Positions 1 to 6,066 of a stretch of DNA of 14,343 bases are shown one piece after another. Position 1 is the stretch's first letter; each line of letters starts with the position of its first letter. The stretch comes from Candidatus Moraniibacteriota bacterium (GTDB taxonomy: Bacteria > Patescibacteriota > Minisyncoccia > Moranbacterales > UBA2206): contig DAIEIZ010000063.1 of assembly GCA_027351145.1 (NCBI GenBank), forward strand, positions 1-14,343, read 5' to 3'. The position numbers and the translations under genes were made by a program. The notes below the pieces were generated by a model. That model saw only the letters and a list, made by a program, of their open reading frames with translations. It did not search any database and was not told the DNA's origin.

Positions 1-2
1 CA

Positions 3-1373
3 GTTGTTAGTAAAATTAGAATAGACGGAGAAATAATTGCACTTAGCAATTGCTTGAGTCTTCAGCAAATATTTGTTAAAAACGAAGAGTCGCTGAGGGA
101 CGATAGGGTGCTTGACGTTTTACAAAAAAATAGTTTTTTGCGTAATAAAAAAGATTGCGCAGAAGAAAATATGCGCTCCAGTATTATCGCGAACTTTGAA
201 AATGGTGAGTTCACTCTATTGAGGATATTATTGACAGATTTGTGCAACCTAGGCTGTAGATATTGCAAAGTGTGTCACAATATTGATAATCCAATCGTTA
301 GTCGTACGCCATTAAAAAATATATATAGGGCCATTGATGTCTTATTTGAGAGGGCAGAGAGGGAAAAGGTTATTCATATTACGGGAGGTGAACCTATGAT
401 TTTTCTAAAGGAAATTAAAAAGATAATATCGTATACTAGGAAAAAATATTCTCATTCTCGCTATAAATATATCGTAGTCGTTGGCACTAACGGTACCTTG
501 CTAGATGGGGAGGCTACAAAGTATTTTAAGGATAATGATATAAGGGTCATTGTTTCCTTGGATGGGGAAAAAACAGCGAATGTTATGAGAATAAAGAAGG
601 ATGGAACCAGCTCTTTTGATGAAGCTACGCGAGGAATCAATCTTCTAAAAAGCGATGATGTGGAGACTGGTATTTCTATGGTTGTTGGTATCCATAATAT
701 TGAGACGCTAGAAAGGCATATCGATTATGTAATTCAGGAATTCGAGCCTGCTAGTCTAGGCGTGAATTTTATAAAAAACACTAAAGCTAATGAGAAGTCA
801 ACTTTTTTGATAGATGGTAGTGTATATGCAGAGAAGATATATTCCATCCACAAGAAAAATAGAAAAAAGGGTGTGTTCATGGAGCTGTTGGCTAGAAAAA
901 TATTTCCATTTGTAGAGAAAAAGTATAGACTTTATGATTGTGGTGCGTCCAGTGGCACTACGATGAATATTGATTCATCGGGAAATCTTGGAACATGCAA
1001 ATCGTTTTTATGTCTAAAAACAAAATATACCAGTAGCGATATGCATACAATTATCGAAGATTTCAAAAAAAGAAGTCCAATATATAATGAATATTGTAAA
1101 AAATGTGCTGCGCAGGGTATTTGCGGGAATGGCTGTGCGTACGAGGCTATGTTTAATGAGGGAAAAATGATTGACAAGCGCGCATGCAAATATGTCGTTA
1201 GATTTTTTAATTTGTTTGTTCGCGATTTATTTGAGTTGAATAAATCAAAAGCCATTAAGGCCATCAACAAAGATGGCTATTATATTCCATCATTATCAGA
1301 TAGAAAAAAAATACTTGGTAACGTGGTCAAAGATAAATTATCATTGAAGCAGTGCATAGGACACGAAATCTGA
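3..1373 (+). CDS. Radical SAM/SPASM domain protein, 5'-partial
   Basis: This is a radical S-adenosylmethionine enzyme with a C-terminal SPASM domain, the class that includes anaerobic sulfatase maturases and peptide-modifying maturases. The frame is open back to the left edge (VVSKIRIDGEIIALSNC precedes the TTG at 54), so the protein very probably starts outside the window. Numbering from that TTG, the 4Fe-4S motif CX3CX2C is C64/C68/C71, the SAM-binding GGEP motif is 111-114, and NGT and SLDG strands follow at about 146 and 168. The C-terminal cysteines fit the SPASM pattern: C296-X13-G-X4-C315, then C348-X2-C351-X5-C357-X3-C361, then C378. Those would bind two auxiliary Fe-S clusters. The substrate is unknown. 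The next gene, 10 bases downstream, encodes a sulfatase-like protein, which suggests sulfatase maturation, but that neighbour lacks the cysteine or serine such an enzyme oxidises. The family call is secure; the function is not. Confidence 0.9.
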   Translation, partial: VVSKIRIDGEIIALSNCLSLQQIFVKNEESLRDDRVLDVLQKNSFLRNKKDCAEENMRSSIIANFENGEFTLLRILLTDLCNLGCRYCKVCHNIDNPIVSRTPLKNIYRAIDVLFERAEREKVIHITGGEPMIFLKEIKKIISYTRKKYSHSRYKYIVVVGTNGTLLDGEATKYFKDNDIRVIVSLDGEKTANVMRIKKDGTSSFDEATRGINLLKSDDVETGISMVVGIHNIETLERHIDYVIQEFEPASLGVNFIKNTKANEKSTFLIDGSVYAEKIYSIHKKNRKKGVFMELLARKIFPFVEKKYRLYDCGASSGTTMNIDSSGNLGTCKSFLCLKTKYTSSDMHTIIEDFKKRSPIYNEYCKKCAAQGICGNGCAYEAMFNEGKMIDKRACKYVVRFFNLFVRDLFELNKSKAIKAINKDGYYIPSLSDRKKILGNVVKDKLSLKQCIGHEI

Positions 1374-1383
1374 TCTATTTTTT

Positions 1384-2190
1384 ATGAAAAACACAAGAAA
1401 AAATATTATTTTTATCTCAATTGATAATCTTAGGGCAGATTGCATAGAATGTTTTTCCAATAAGGGGTTATTAAAAAAGTATAATCCAGACTTTTCCTTA
1501 CTGAAAACGCCGACATTAAATAGTCTAGCCAAGGATGGAATATTTTTTGAAAATTGCTTTACCGCTTCTTCATATACAACAGCATCTCACGCGTCAATAC
1601 TTACGGGTTGTTACCCAATCACAACCGGCGTTCAGGAATATTTTAAACACCAAATGAAAAAAGATACAATATTTCAGTTGCTGAAAAGACAATATGGCGA
1701 TACGTATGAAACTTTTTTTTGTACGGACTTTCCATTTATTCTCGGGAAGCATATAGGGTTTGATAAAGCGATCGATTCTTATAATGTGAGTGATGAAATG
1801 AAAATCGTTGATTCTATTAAAAAGATTCCAGATAATAAAAATTTCTTGGCCCTCTTTCATTTTAGCAACGTGCATACTCCATATGGAATCTCAAGCTTAA
1901 AAAAAGACAGGAAAGAATTTTATAAAAAAACAAAATTATTATCAAAAGAATTTGGTATTGGTTTTGGAGATGTTGAAAACAATATTGAATGGCCAGAGAA
2001 TGATCGCAGTTTCGAGGAAAATATATTAAGAAAGAAATATCATGAAGCAATAAATAGAATTTACGTAAAAGGTGATTATCAGAGATTGATGGAAATGTAT
2101 ATTGAGGGAGTTACATATTTTGATGCTCATAGATTGAAAAATTTCATTGATGCCCTTAAAAAAAGGGTATTTATAAAAAAAGCATCATAG
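1384..2190 (+). CDS. Sulfatase-like (alkaline phosphatase superfamily) enzyme, N-terminal part, frameshifted
   Basis: This is the N-terminal 268 residues of a sulfatase-type hydrolase or transferase; the remainder lies in another frame from about 2160. The start IIFISIDNLRAD carries the first metal-binding aspartate (D14) typical of the family. The active-site segment is TTASHASILTG (65-75). It aligns with the sulfatase signature C/S-x-P/A-x-R, but Thr65 sits at the nucleophile position and His69 replaces the arginine. No formylglycine can therefore form at Thr65, and a phospho- or phosphoglycerol-type reaction is as likely as sulfate ester hydrolysis. SNVHTPY (161-167) matches the conserved HxPY region. 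The frame leaves the family pattern after LKK (residue 260), ending in eight unrelated residues and a stop. The gene begins 10 bases after the radical SAM gene with no visible ribosome site and is probably co-transcribed. No signal peptide is seen. Confidence 0.8.
   Translation: MKNTRKNIIFISIDNLRADCIECFSNKGLLKKYNPDFSLLKTPTLNSLAKDGIFFENCFTASSYTTASHASILTGCYPITTGVQEYFKHQMKKDTIFQLLKRQYGDTYETFFCTDFPFILGKHIGFDKAIDSYNVSDEMKIVDSIKKIPDNKNFLALFHFSNVHTPYGISSLKKDRKEFYKKTKLLSKEFGIGFGDVENNIEWPENDRSFEENILRKKYHEAINRIYVKGDYQRLMEMYIEGVTYFDAHRLKNFIDALKKRVFIKKAS
2158..2167 (+). other. Frameshift site at an A7-G3 run in the sulfatase-like gene
   Basis: Seven A residues (2158-2164) followed by GGG mark the switch between the two sulfatase frames. 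Adding one A gives LKKKGIYKKSII, which restores the family sequence. The upstream frame stops at 2188-2190. The downstream frame has a TAA at 2157-2159, so the frame change is confined to about 2160-2187. Tandem -1 slippage is not in the right phase: the zero-frame codons are AAA AAA AGG, not the A-AAA-AAG arrangement. A homopolymer error or a real indel is the simplest explanation. Confidence 0.75.
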
Positions 2191-2774
2191 TGCTTTTTTC
2201 AGATCATGGTGAGCGATGGGAGAAAGATAGCCATGGCCATCACGATAATGTTTATGATGATACTATTCGTGTTCCGCTTATCGTAATTGGGGATGGAGTG
2301 AAACGAGGATTGAAAATTAAAAAACAAATAAGAACAATTGACATAACGCCTACTGTAGCCAAGATACTTTCAATAAAGGGGAATAATTTTGATGGAAAAA
2401 ACATTTTTCCGCTTAACTCGTTATCTTCCAGGGACGCTATTGGTGAAATATGGTCATCGAAAAATGTTGAAAATATTAAAAAAATAATGCACAAAGCAAA
2501 GGACGGTGGAAAACTTCAAACAAGTGATTTGAAAACTAAAGGTTTTTTATGGAAGGAGTATATTCGAACAGAAAAGTACAAACTAGTCAATTATTATGAC
2601 GGCAATAATAAGAAAACAGTCGTATTTAATATCATCGATGGAATAGATCAGATAGCATTAAGAATTCCAAATAAAACTATCAATAGTTTGCAGAATAAAT
2701 TGACTGCGTATCGCACGGTAAAAAGTGAAAGAAGTGTTGTGGGAAGTAGAGAGCTGAAAAATAAAGCCAGTTAA
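2190..2774 (+). CDS. Sulfatase-like enzyme, C-terminal part, frameshifted
   Basis: This is the C-terminal part of the sulfatase-like gene begun at 1384. The homologous reading is already open from 2160 and reads KKGIYKKSIIVLFSDHGE, where families normally show a similar LKKxGxYxxTxIIxxSDHGE run. The GTG at 2190 is only the first permitted start in this frame and is probably not a true start. SDHGE supplies the late metal ligands, and GHHDNVYDDTIRVPLIV matches the conserved loop after them. DITPTVAKIL and YIRTEKYKLVNYYDG are typical C-terminal sulfatase segments. Rejoined by one base, the protein is about 463 residues, a normal length for the family. The domain is otherwise complete, so this is either a recent pseudogene, a slippage-expressed gene or a sequence error, rather than two real genes. 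Confidence 0.75.
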   Translation: MLFSDHGERWEKDSHGHHDNVYDDTIRVPLIVIGDGVKRGLKIKKQIRTIDITPTVAKILSIKGNNFDGKNIFPLNSLSSRDAIGEIWSSKNVENIKKIMHKAKDGGKLQTSDLKTKGFLWKEYIRTEKYKLVNYYDGNNKKTVVFNIIDGIDQIALRIPNKTINSLQNKLTAYRTVKSERSVVGSRELKNKAS

Positions 2775-2805
2775 TTCGCAACGAATATGGATTTTTCCAA
2801 AATAG

Positions 2806-2814
2806 TGCTATAAT
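2806..2814 (+). promoter_or_regulatory. Extended -10 promoter of the SPFH gene
   Basis: TGCTATAAT is a perfect TGn-TATAAT extended -10 element, 22 bases before the ATG at 2837. No good -35 hexamer lies at the usual distance, as is common for extended -10 promoters. Transcription would start near 2821, giving a leader of about 16 bases with no Shine-Dalgarno sequence. Confidence 0.7.
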
Positions 2815-2836
2815 AAAAAGTATAATAATTAAAAAA

Positions 2837-3619
2837 ATGAAATTTATGGAATTTATCGCTGTGCTTATGCCTGTGCTCATCCCCGTTTTCATTTTCCTTG
2901 TCCTGCCCGGCTTTCGGGTGGTGCAACAATATGAAAAAGGGGTGGTTTTTCGTTTTGGAAAAATCATTTCCAGTCGTGAGCCGGGACTTAATTGGATTAT
3001 TCCCTATGTTGACCGCATGCGAAAAATTGATTTTCGTACTGTCACTTTGCCGATTCCGCCACAAAAAATTATCACCAAGGATAATGTTTCGGTGGACATT
3101 TCCGCTGTGGCTTACTATAAAATCATTGATGCGGAAAAAAGTATCATCTCAATTGAAGACGTGAGAAGCGCCATTAATCAAATCGCGCAGACTACCGTGC
3201 GAAATATTGTCGGACGCTTTCAATTGGACGAAGTGCTTTCCGAGCGTGACGCGATTAACAAAGAAATCGGAACGGTGCTGGACACAAACACGGAGCCGTG
3301 GGGCGTAGTTGTTTCAGTAGTGGAGATTAAGGACATAGAGCTGCCGGAAAATATGCAACGCGCGATGGCTAAACAAGCGGAAGCGGAAAGAGAGAAGCGT
3401 GCAAAAATTATTGCCGCAGAAGGTGAGCTTTTGGCTAGTCAGAAATTGGCGGAAACAGCTGATGTGATGGCAGCGCATCCGATTGCGTTGCAACTGCGCA
3501 ATTTGCAAACAATGGCGGAAATTTCAGTCGAGAAAAATTCCACCATCATTTTTCCGGCGCAGTTTATGGGAACGGTAAATGATATTCAGAGTTTTCTTTC
3601 GAAAGAGAAAATAAAGTAG
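2837..3619 (+). CDS. SPFH/band-7 (stomatin/slipin-like) membrane protein
   Basis: This 260-residue protein belongs to the SPFH (stomatin, prohibitin, flotillin, HflK/C) family, whose members assemble oligomeric membrane scaffolds. An N-terminal membrane segment spans about 5-24. The band-7 domain follows from about 27, with hallmark segments VVQQYEKGVVFRFGK, EPGLNWIIPYVDRM, DNVSVDISAVAYYKI and the IEDVRSAINQIAQTTVRNIVG helix. A charged, alanine- and glutamate-rich helical stretch (172-212, EREKRAKIIAAEGELLASQKLAE) is the usual C-terminal coiled coil. Length and order are those of bacterial slipins. The gene has its own promoter and terminator, so it is probably transcribed alone. No NfeD partner gene is next to it, although slipins are often paired with one. 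ATG 2837 is preferred over ATG 2846 because it lies just downstream of the promoter, but neither has a ribosome site. Confidence 0.95.
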   Translation: MKFMEFIAVLMPVLIPVFIFLVLPGFRVVQQYEKGVVFRFGKIISSREPGLNWIIPYVDRMRKIDFRTVTLPIPPQKIITKDNVSVDISAVAYYKIIDAEKSIISIEDVRSAINQIAQTTVRNIVGRFQLDEVLSERDAINKEIGTVLDTNTEPWGVVVSVVEIKDIELPENMQRAMAKQAEAEREKRAKIIAAEGELLASQKLAETADVMAAHPIALQLRNLQTMAEISVEKNSTIIFPAQFMGTVNDIQSFLSKEKIK

Positions 3620-3636
3620 ATATATTGGCAGCATAG

Positions 3637-3675
3637 AGACACTCTTGTCTAAGCGGGAGTGTCTTTTTGTTTTTT
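3637..3675 (+). terminator. Intrinsic terminator after the SPFH gene
   Basis: AGACACTC (3637-3644) pairs perfectly with GAGTGTCT (3657-3664). The stem can be extended inward by two G-U pairs and one G-C pair, leaving a 6-base loop. A T-rich tail follows (TTTTT, G, TTTTTT to 3675). The hairpin starts 17 bases after the SPFH stop codon and precedes the proS region. Confidence 0.85.
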
Positions 3676-3706
3676 ATTAAAAATGTCTCAGGATTAATGG
3701 GTGCAT

Positions 3707-3734
3707 TTGATTTTTTCTGTTAATTAGGTAAACT
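3707..3734 (+). promoter_or_regulatory. Possible promoter of proS
   Basis: TTGATT (3707-3712) and TAAACT (3729-3734) are spaced by 16 bases and lie about 38 bases before the proS ATG. Each hexamer matches four of six consensus bases. A promoter is expected here because a terminator lies just upstream, but the match is only fair. Confidence 0.35.
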
Positions 3735-3771
3735 GAGTACATGCAATCAATCATTAAGTGCATAACAAATT

Positions 3772-5286
3772 ATGTTAAATAGTAAAGAAAAAAATAAGAA
3801 GAAGGAATGTGCCGGAAAAACAGTTGCTAGCGAAAAAATAACCCCCCGTAGTTTCGACTATTCAAAGTGGTACCTGGATGTTATCGCGGCCGCAGAACTG
3901 GCGGATAATTCGCCAGTGAGAGGTTGCATGGTCATCCGTCCCAACGGCTATGCCATTTGGGAAAACATTCAAAAAATCTTGGATGCAATGTTCAAGGAAA
4001 CCGGTGTCGTAAATGCCTATTTCCCCCTGCTTATTCCCAAGAGCTTTCTTGAGGCTGAAGCTGAGCATGTGGAAGGCTTTGCTAAAGAATGCGCTTTGGT
4101 TACGCATCATCGGCTGGCTTTTAATGAGGATGGTAAATTGGTGCCTTCCGGAGAGCTGGAGGAGCCGCTCATTATTCGTCCAACTTCAGAGACAATTATG
4201 TATCGGATGTATGCAAAATGGATCAAGTCCTATCGCGATTTGCCATTACTCATCAACCAATGGTGTAATGTAATGCGCTGGGAAATGCGCACCAGGCTGT
4301 TTTTGCGAACCTCAGAATTTTTATGGCAAGAAGGTCATACGGCTCATGCTACAAAAGCGGAAGCTGAAGAGGAAACTATCCAAATATTGAAAATTTATCA
4401 AAAATTTGTAGAAGAATATTTGGCAATTCCGGTTATTCCCGGATACAAAACGGAATCAGAAAAGTTCGCCGGTGCGGATTATACCACAACGATTGAAGCG
4501 ATGATGCAAGATGGAAAAGCGCTTCAATCCGGAACAAGTCATCATTTGGGTCAGAATTTTGCCAAAGCTTTTAGTGTGAAATTTCTTGATGAAAACGGTC
4601 AAGAGCAGTATGTTTGGCAAACCAGCTGGGGGCTCAGCACGCGTATTATCGGTGCACTTATCATGGCGCACAGCGATGACACCGGACTCGTGTTGCCTCC
4701 AAAAATTGCTCCGACTCAAGTTGTGATTGTTTCAATCATGAATGGGAAAGACAATGAAGCAGTTGCTGCCAAATCCAATGAATTGGCAAAAGCACTTCGT
4801 TTAGCAGGACTTACCGTGAAAGTTGATAATCGTGATGGGCGTCCCGGCCTCAAGTATTTCGAATGGGAAAGAAGAGGTGTTCCTGTCCGGCTGGAAGTCG
4901 GTCCCAAGGATATTGCCAATCATTCAGTTGTCGCGGTTCGTCGTGATACAGGAGTAAAAGCTGTTATTTCTGAAGATTCTCTTGCCGCAGGTGTCAAAGA
5001 AATTCTTGATGCCATCCAGGTTAATCTCTTCGATAAAGCTCTCGCATTCCGAAAAGAAAACACTCGCGAAGTGAATTCCTATGAAGAGTTTAAGACAACA
5101 CTGGAATCAAAGAGTGGATTTCTTCTGGCGCATTGGTGTGGTAACGCTGAATGCGAAGCAAAGATCAAAGAGGATACCAAGGCGACCAGCCGGTGCATCC
5201 CTTTCGATCAGCCGGAAGAGAATGGCAAGTGTGTCTATTGCGGAAAAGCATCCAAAAAACGGATTATTTTTGCGAAGGCGTATTAA
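3772..5286 (+). CDS. proS: Prolyl-tRNA synthetase, archaeal/eukaryotic type (ProS type 3)
   Basis: This class II synthetase charges tRNA-Pro with proline in the cytoplasm. It has 504 residues and no editing insertion between motifs 2 and 3, which marks the archaeal/eukaryotic (type 3) form rather than the long bacterial form. Motif 1 lies around GCMVIRPNGYAIWENI (51-66). The proline-pocket and motif 2 region contains IIRPTSET (134-141), QWCNVMRWEMRTRLFLRTSEF (163-183) and WQEGHTAH (185-192). Motif 3 is TSWGLSTRIIGALIM (284-298). The anticodon-binding domain starts near PTQVVIVSI (314). The C-terminal domain carries C456, C461, C487 and C490, the expected zinc ligands, and ends in a terminal tyrosine (AKAY), as in this subtype. 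The lysine-rich first 20 residues are poorly conserved, so a somewhat later start cannot be excluded, although ATG 3772 is the first in frame. No ribosome site is visible. Confidence 0.97.
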   Translation: MLNSKEKNKKKECAGKTVASEKITPRSFDYSKWYLDVIAAAELADNSPVRGCMVIRPNGYAIWENIQKILDAMFKETGVVNAYFPLLIPKSFLEAEAEHVEGFAKECALVTHHRLAFNEDGKLVPSGELEEPLIIRPTSETIMYRMYAKWIKSYRDLPLLINQWCNVMRWEMRTRLFLRTSEFLWQEGHTAHATKAEAEEETIQILKIYQKFVEEYLAIPVIPGYKTESEKFAGADYTTTIEAMMQDGKALQSGTSHHLGQNFAKAFSVKFLDENGQEQYVWQTSWGLSTRIIGALIMAHSDDTGLVLPPKIAPTQVVIVSIMNGKDNEAVAAKSNELAKALRLAGLTVKVDNRDGRPGLKYFEWERRGVPVRLEVGPKDIANHSVVAVRRDTGVKAVISEDSLAAGVKEILDAIQVNLFDKALAFRKENTREVNSYEEFKTTLESKSGFLLAHWCGNAECEAKIKEDTKATSRCIPFDQPEENGKCVYCGKASKKRIIFAKAY

Positions 5287-5546
5287 TATGAAGCCAAGGT
5301 CTTGCCATTTTCGATATATTATTTTATTTGATAAATGAGTTAAAAGAAGTTAATCTATGAAAAATGAACGGATTAAAGCTTCCGCTGGTGTTTTTTGGGT
5401 TTTGTAAAAGTCAAAAAAATAAATGAAGCAAAATCTGTTTCAGTTAGATGGTGCAAGGAGTAATAAAAATGAAAATAGCAATTGATTTGAAAAATGAGAT
5501 TAAGGTGTAAGCACTTAGGAGAATAACGAAGGATTTAGACTGAGTT
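5287..5546. other. Intergenic region between proS and the NUDIX gene; no convincing gene
   Basis: These 260 AT-rich bases hold only micro-ORFs, including 5357-5407 (16 codons) and 5469-5510 (13 codons). There is no clear terminator hairpin after proS, no tRNA-like fold and no repeat that I can see. TAGACT at 5536-5541, five bases before the NUDIX ATG, could be a weak -10 element. The region may contain decayed coding sequence, but nothing in it can be assigned. Confidence 0.6.
5469..5510 (+). CDS. Possible 13-codon micro-ORF with a strong ribosome site
   Basis: AAGGAG at 5455-5460 lies 8 bases before ATG 5469, which opens MKIAIDLKNEIKV and stops at 5508-5510, 36 bases before the NUDIX start. 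It is notable only because most genes in this window have no Shine-Dalgarno sequence. It could be a leader peptide for the NUDIX gene, a decayed gene start or chance. There is no attenuator hairpin to support a regulatory role. Confidence 0.2.
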   Translation: MKIAIDLKNEIKV

Positions 5547-6017
5547 ATGAATAAAATTTTAAGTTTTGAAAAATCAATCGGGGCAGTTGTGTTTCGGCGA
5601 GAAGGCGAGAAAGTTAAGTATTTACTTTTGCGCTATCAGGGTGGTCACTGGGGTTTCATCAAGGGCCATGTTGAGAAAAATGAAACCAAAGAAGAAACAT
5701 TGCACCGAGAAGCTGAGGAGGAGACGGGCATTGTGGATCTTGAAATTAAGCCGGGTTTTTTGGGGCGGGAAAAATATTTTTATGTAGCAAAAAATGAAGA
5801 AAAAGCCAAAAGACTGCAAGTTGGACGCGGCTTTCTAATTTTTAAAAAAGTACTCTACTATTTGGCCAAAACGGAACAGATAAAAATATCATTATCTCAT
5901 GAACATCGGGATTATGTCTGGATGGAATATAATCAAGCATATAATCGAGTGAGTAATTTGAATTCGAAAAAAGTATTGGAAAAAGCGAATCGGTTTTTGC
6001 TGGAAGTCAGCAACTGA
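5547..6017 (+). CDS. NUDIX hydrolase, probable bis(5'-nucleosyl)-tetraphosphatase
   Basis: This 156-residue NUDIX enzyme probably hydrolyses diadenosine tetraphosphate (Ap4A) or similar dinucleotides. The NUDIX box is perfect: G40-X5-E46-X7-REAEEETGI (54-62), which provides the Mg-binding glutamates. The start SIGAVVFRR, followed by YLLLRYQGGHWGFIKGHVEKNET, is typical of the Ap4A-hydrolase (NUDT2-like) branch, where HWGFPKGHVE is the usual form; here Ile replaces the Pro. The C-terminal part (HEHRDYVWMEYNQA) also matches that branch. Aminoacyl-tRNA synthetases produce Ap4A, so its position among three synthetase genes makes sense, but this is context only. The start was chosen because the conserved domain begins at residue 9 and no in-frame alternative fits better. 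The family is certain; substrate specificity is inferred. Confidence 0.93.
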   Translation: MNKILSFEKSIGAVVFRREGEKVKYLLLRYQGGHWGFIKGHVEKNETKEETLHREAEEETGIVDLEIKPGFLGREKYFYVAKNEEKAKRLQVGRGFLIFKKVLYYLAKTEQIKISLSHEHRDYVWMEYNQAYNRVSNLNSKKVLEKANRFLLEVSN

Positions 6018-6031
6018 CATAGGACTGACTA

Positions 6032-6059
6032 TTGCCAAATTTTCATTTTCAGGTAGAAT
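6032..6059 (+). promoter_or_regulatory. Promoter of secDF, predicted leaderless
   Basis: TTGCCA (6032-6037) and TAGAAT (6054-6059) each match five of six consensus bases and are 16 bases apart. The predicted transcription start, 6-7 bases beyond the -10 hexamer, falls on or next to the secD ATG at 6067. The mRNA would then have essentially no leader, which agrees with the lack of a ribosome site. Confidence 0.65.
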
Positions 6060-6066
6060 AGAATTT

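Noticed and set aside
54..62. TTG at 54 as the true start of the radical SAM gene
   Set aside because: The same frame is open to the left edge and reads plausible protein sequence, and there is no ribosome site or promoter before the TTG.
932..1270. Minus-strand ORFs within the radical SAM and other genes
   Set aside because: They mirror well-supported + strand genes, lack recognisable domains and have no promoters or ribosome sites.
2158..2167. Programmed -1 ribosomal frameshift at the A7-G3 run
   Set aside because: In the zero frame the codons are AAA AAA AGG, so the efficient A-AAA-AAG heptamer is not in phase, and no stimulatory stem or well-placed upstream ribosome site is evident.
5290..5312. 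Terminator hairpin after proS
   Set aside because: CAAG/CTTG arms are only four pairs with a two-base loop, and no T run follows.
5357..5407. Possible NUDIX-like gene remnant (MKNERIKASAGVFWVL)
   Set aside because: The start resembles the opening of a NUDIX domain, but it stops after 16 codons and no NUDIX box follows in any frame before 5546.
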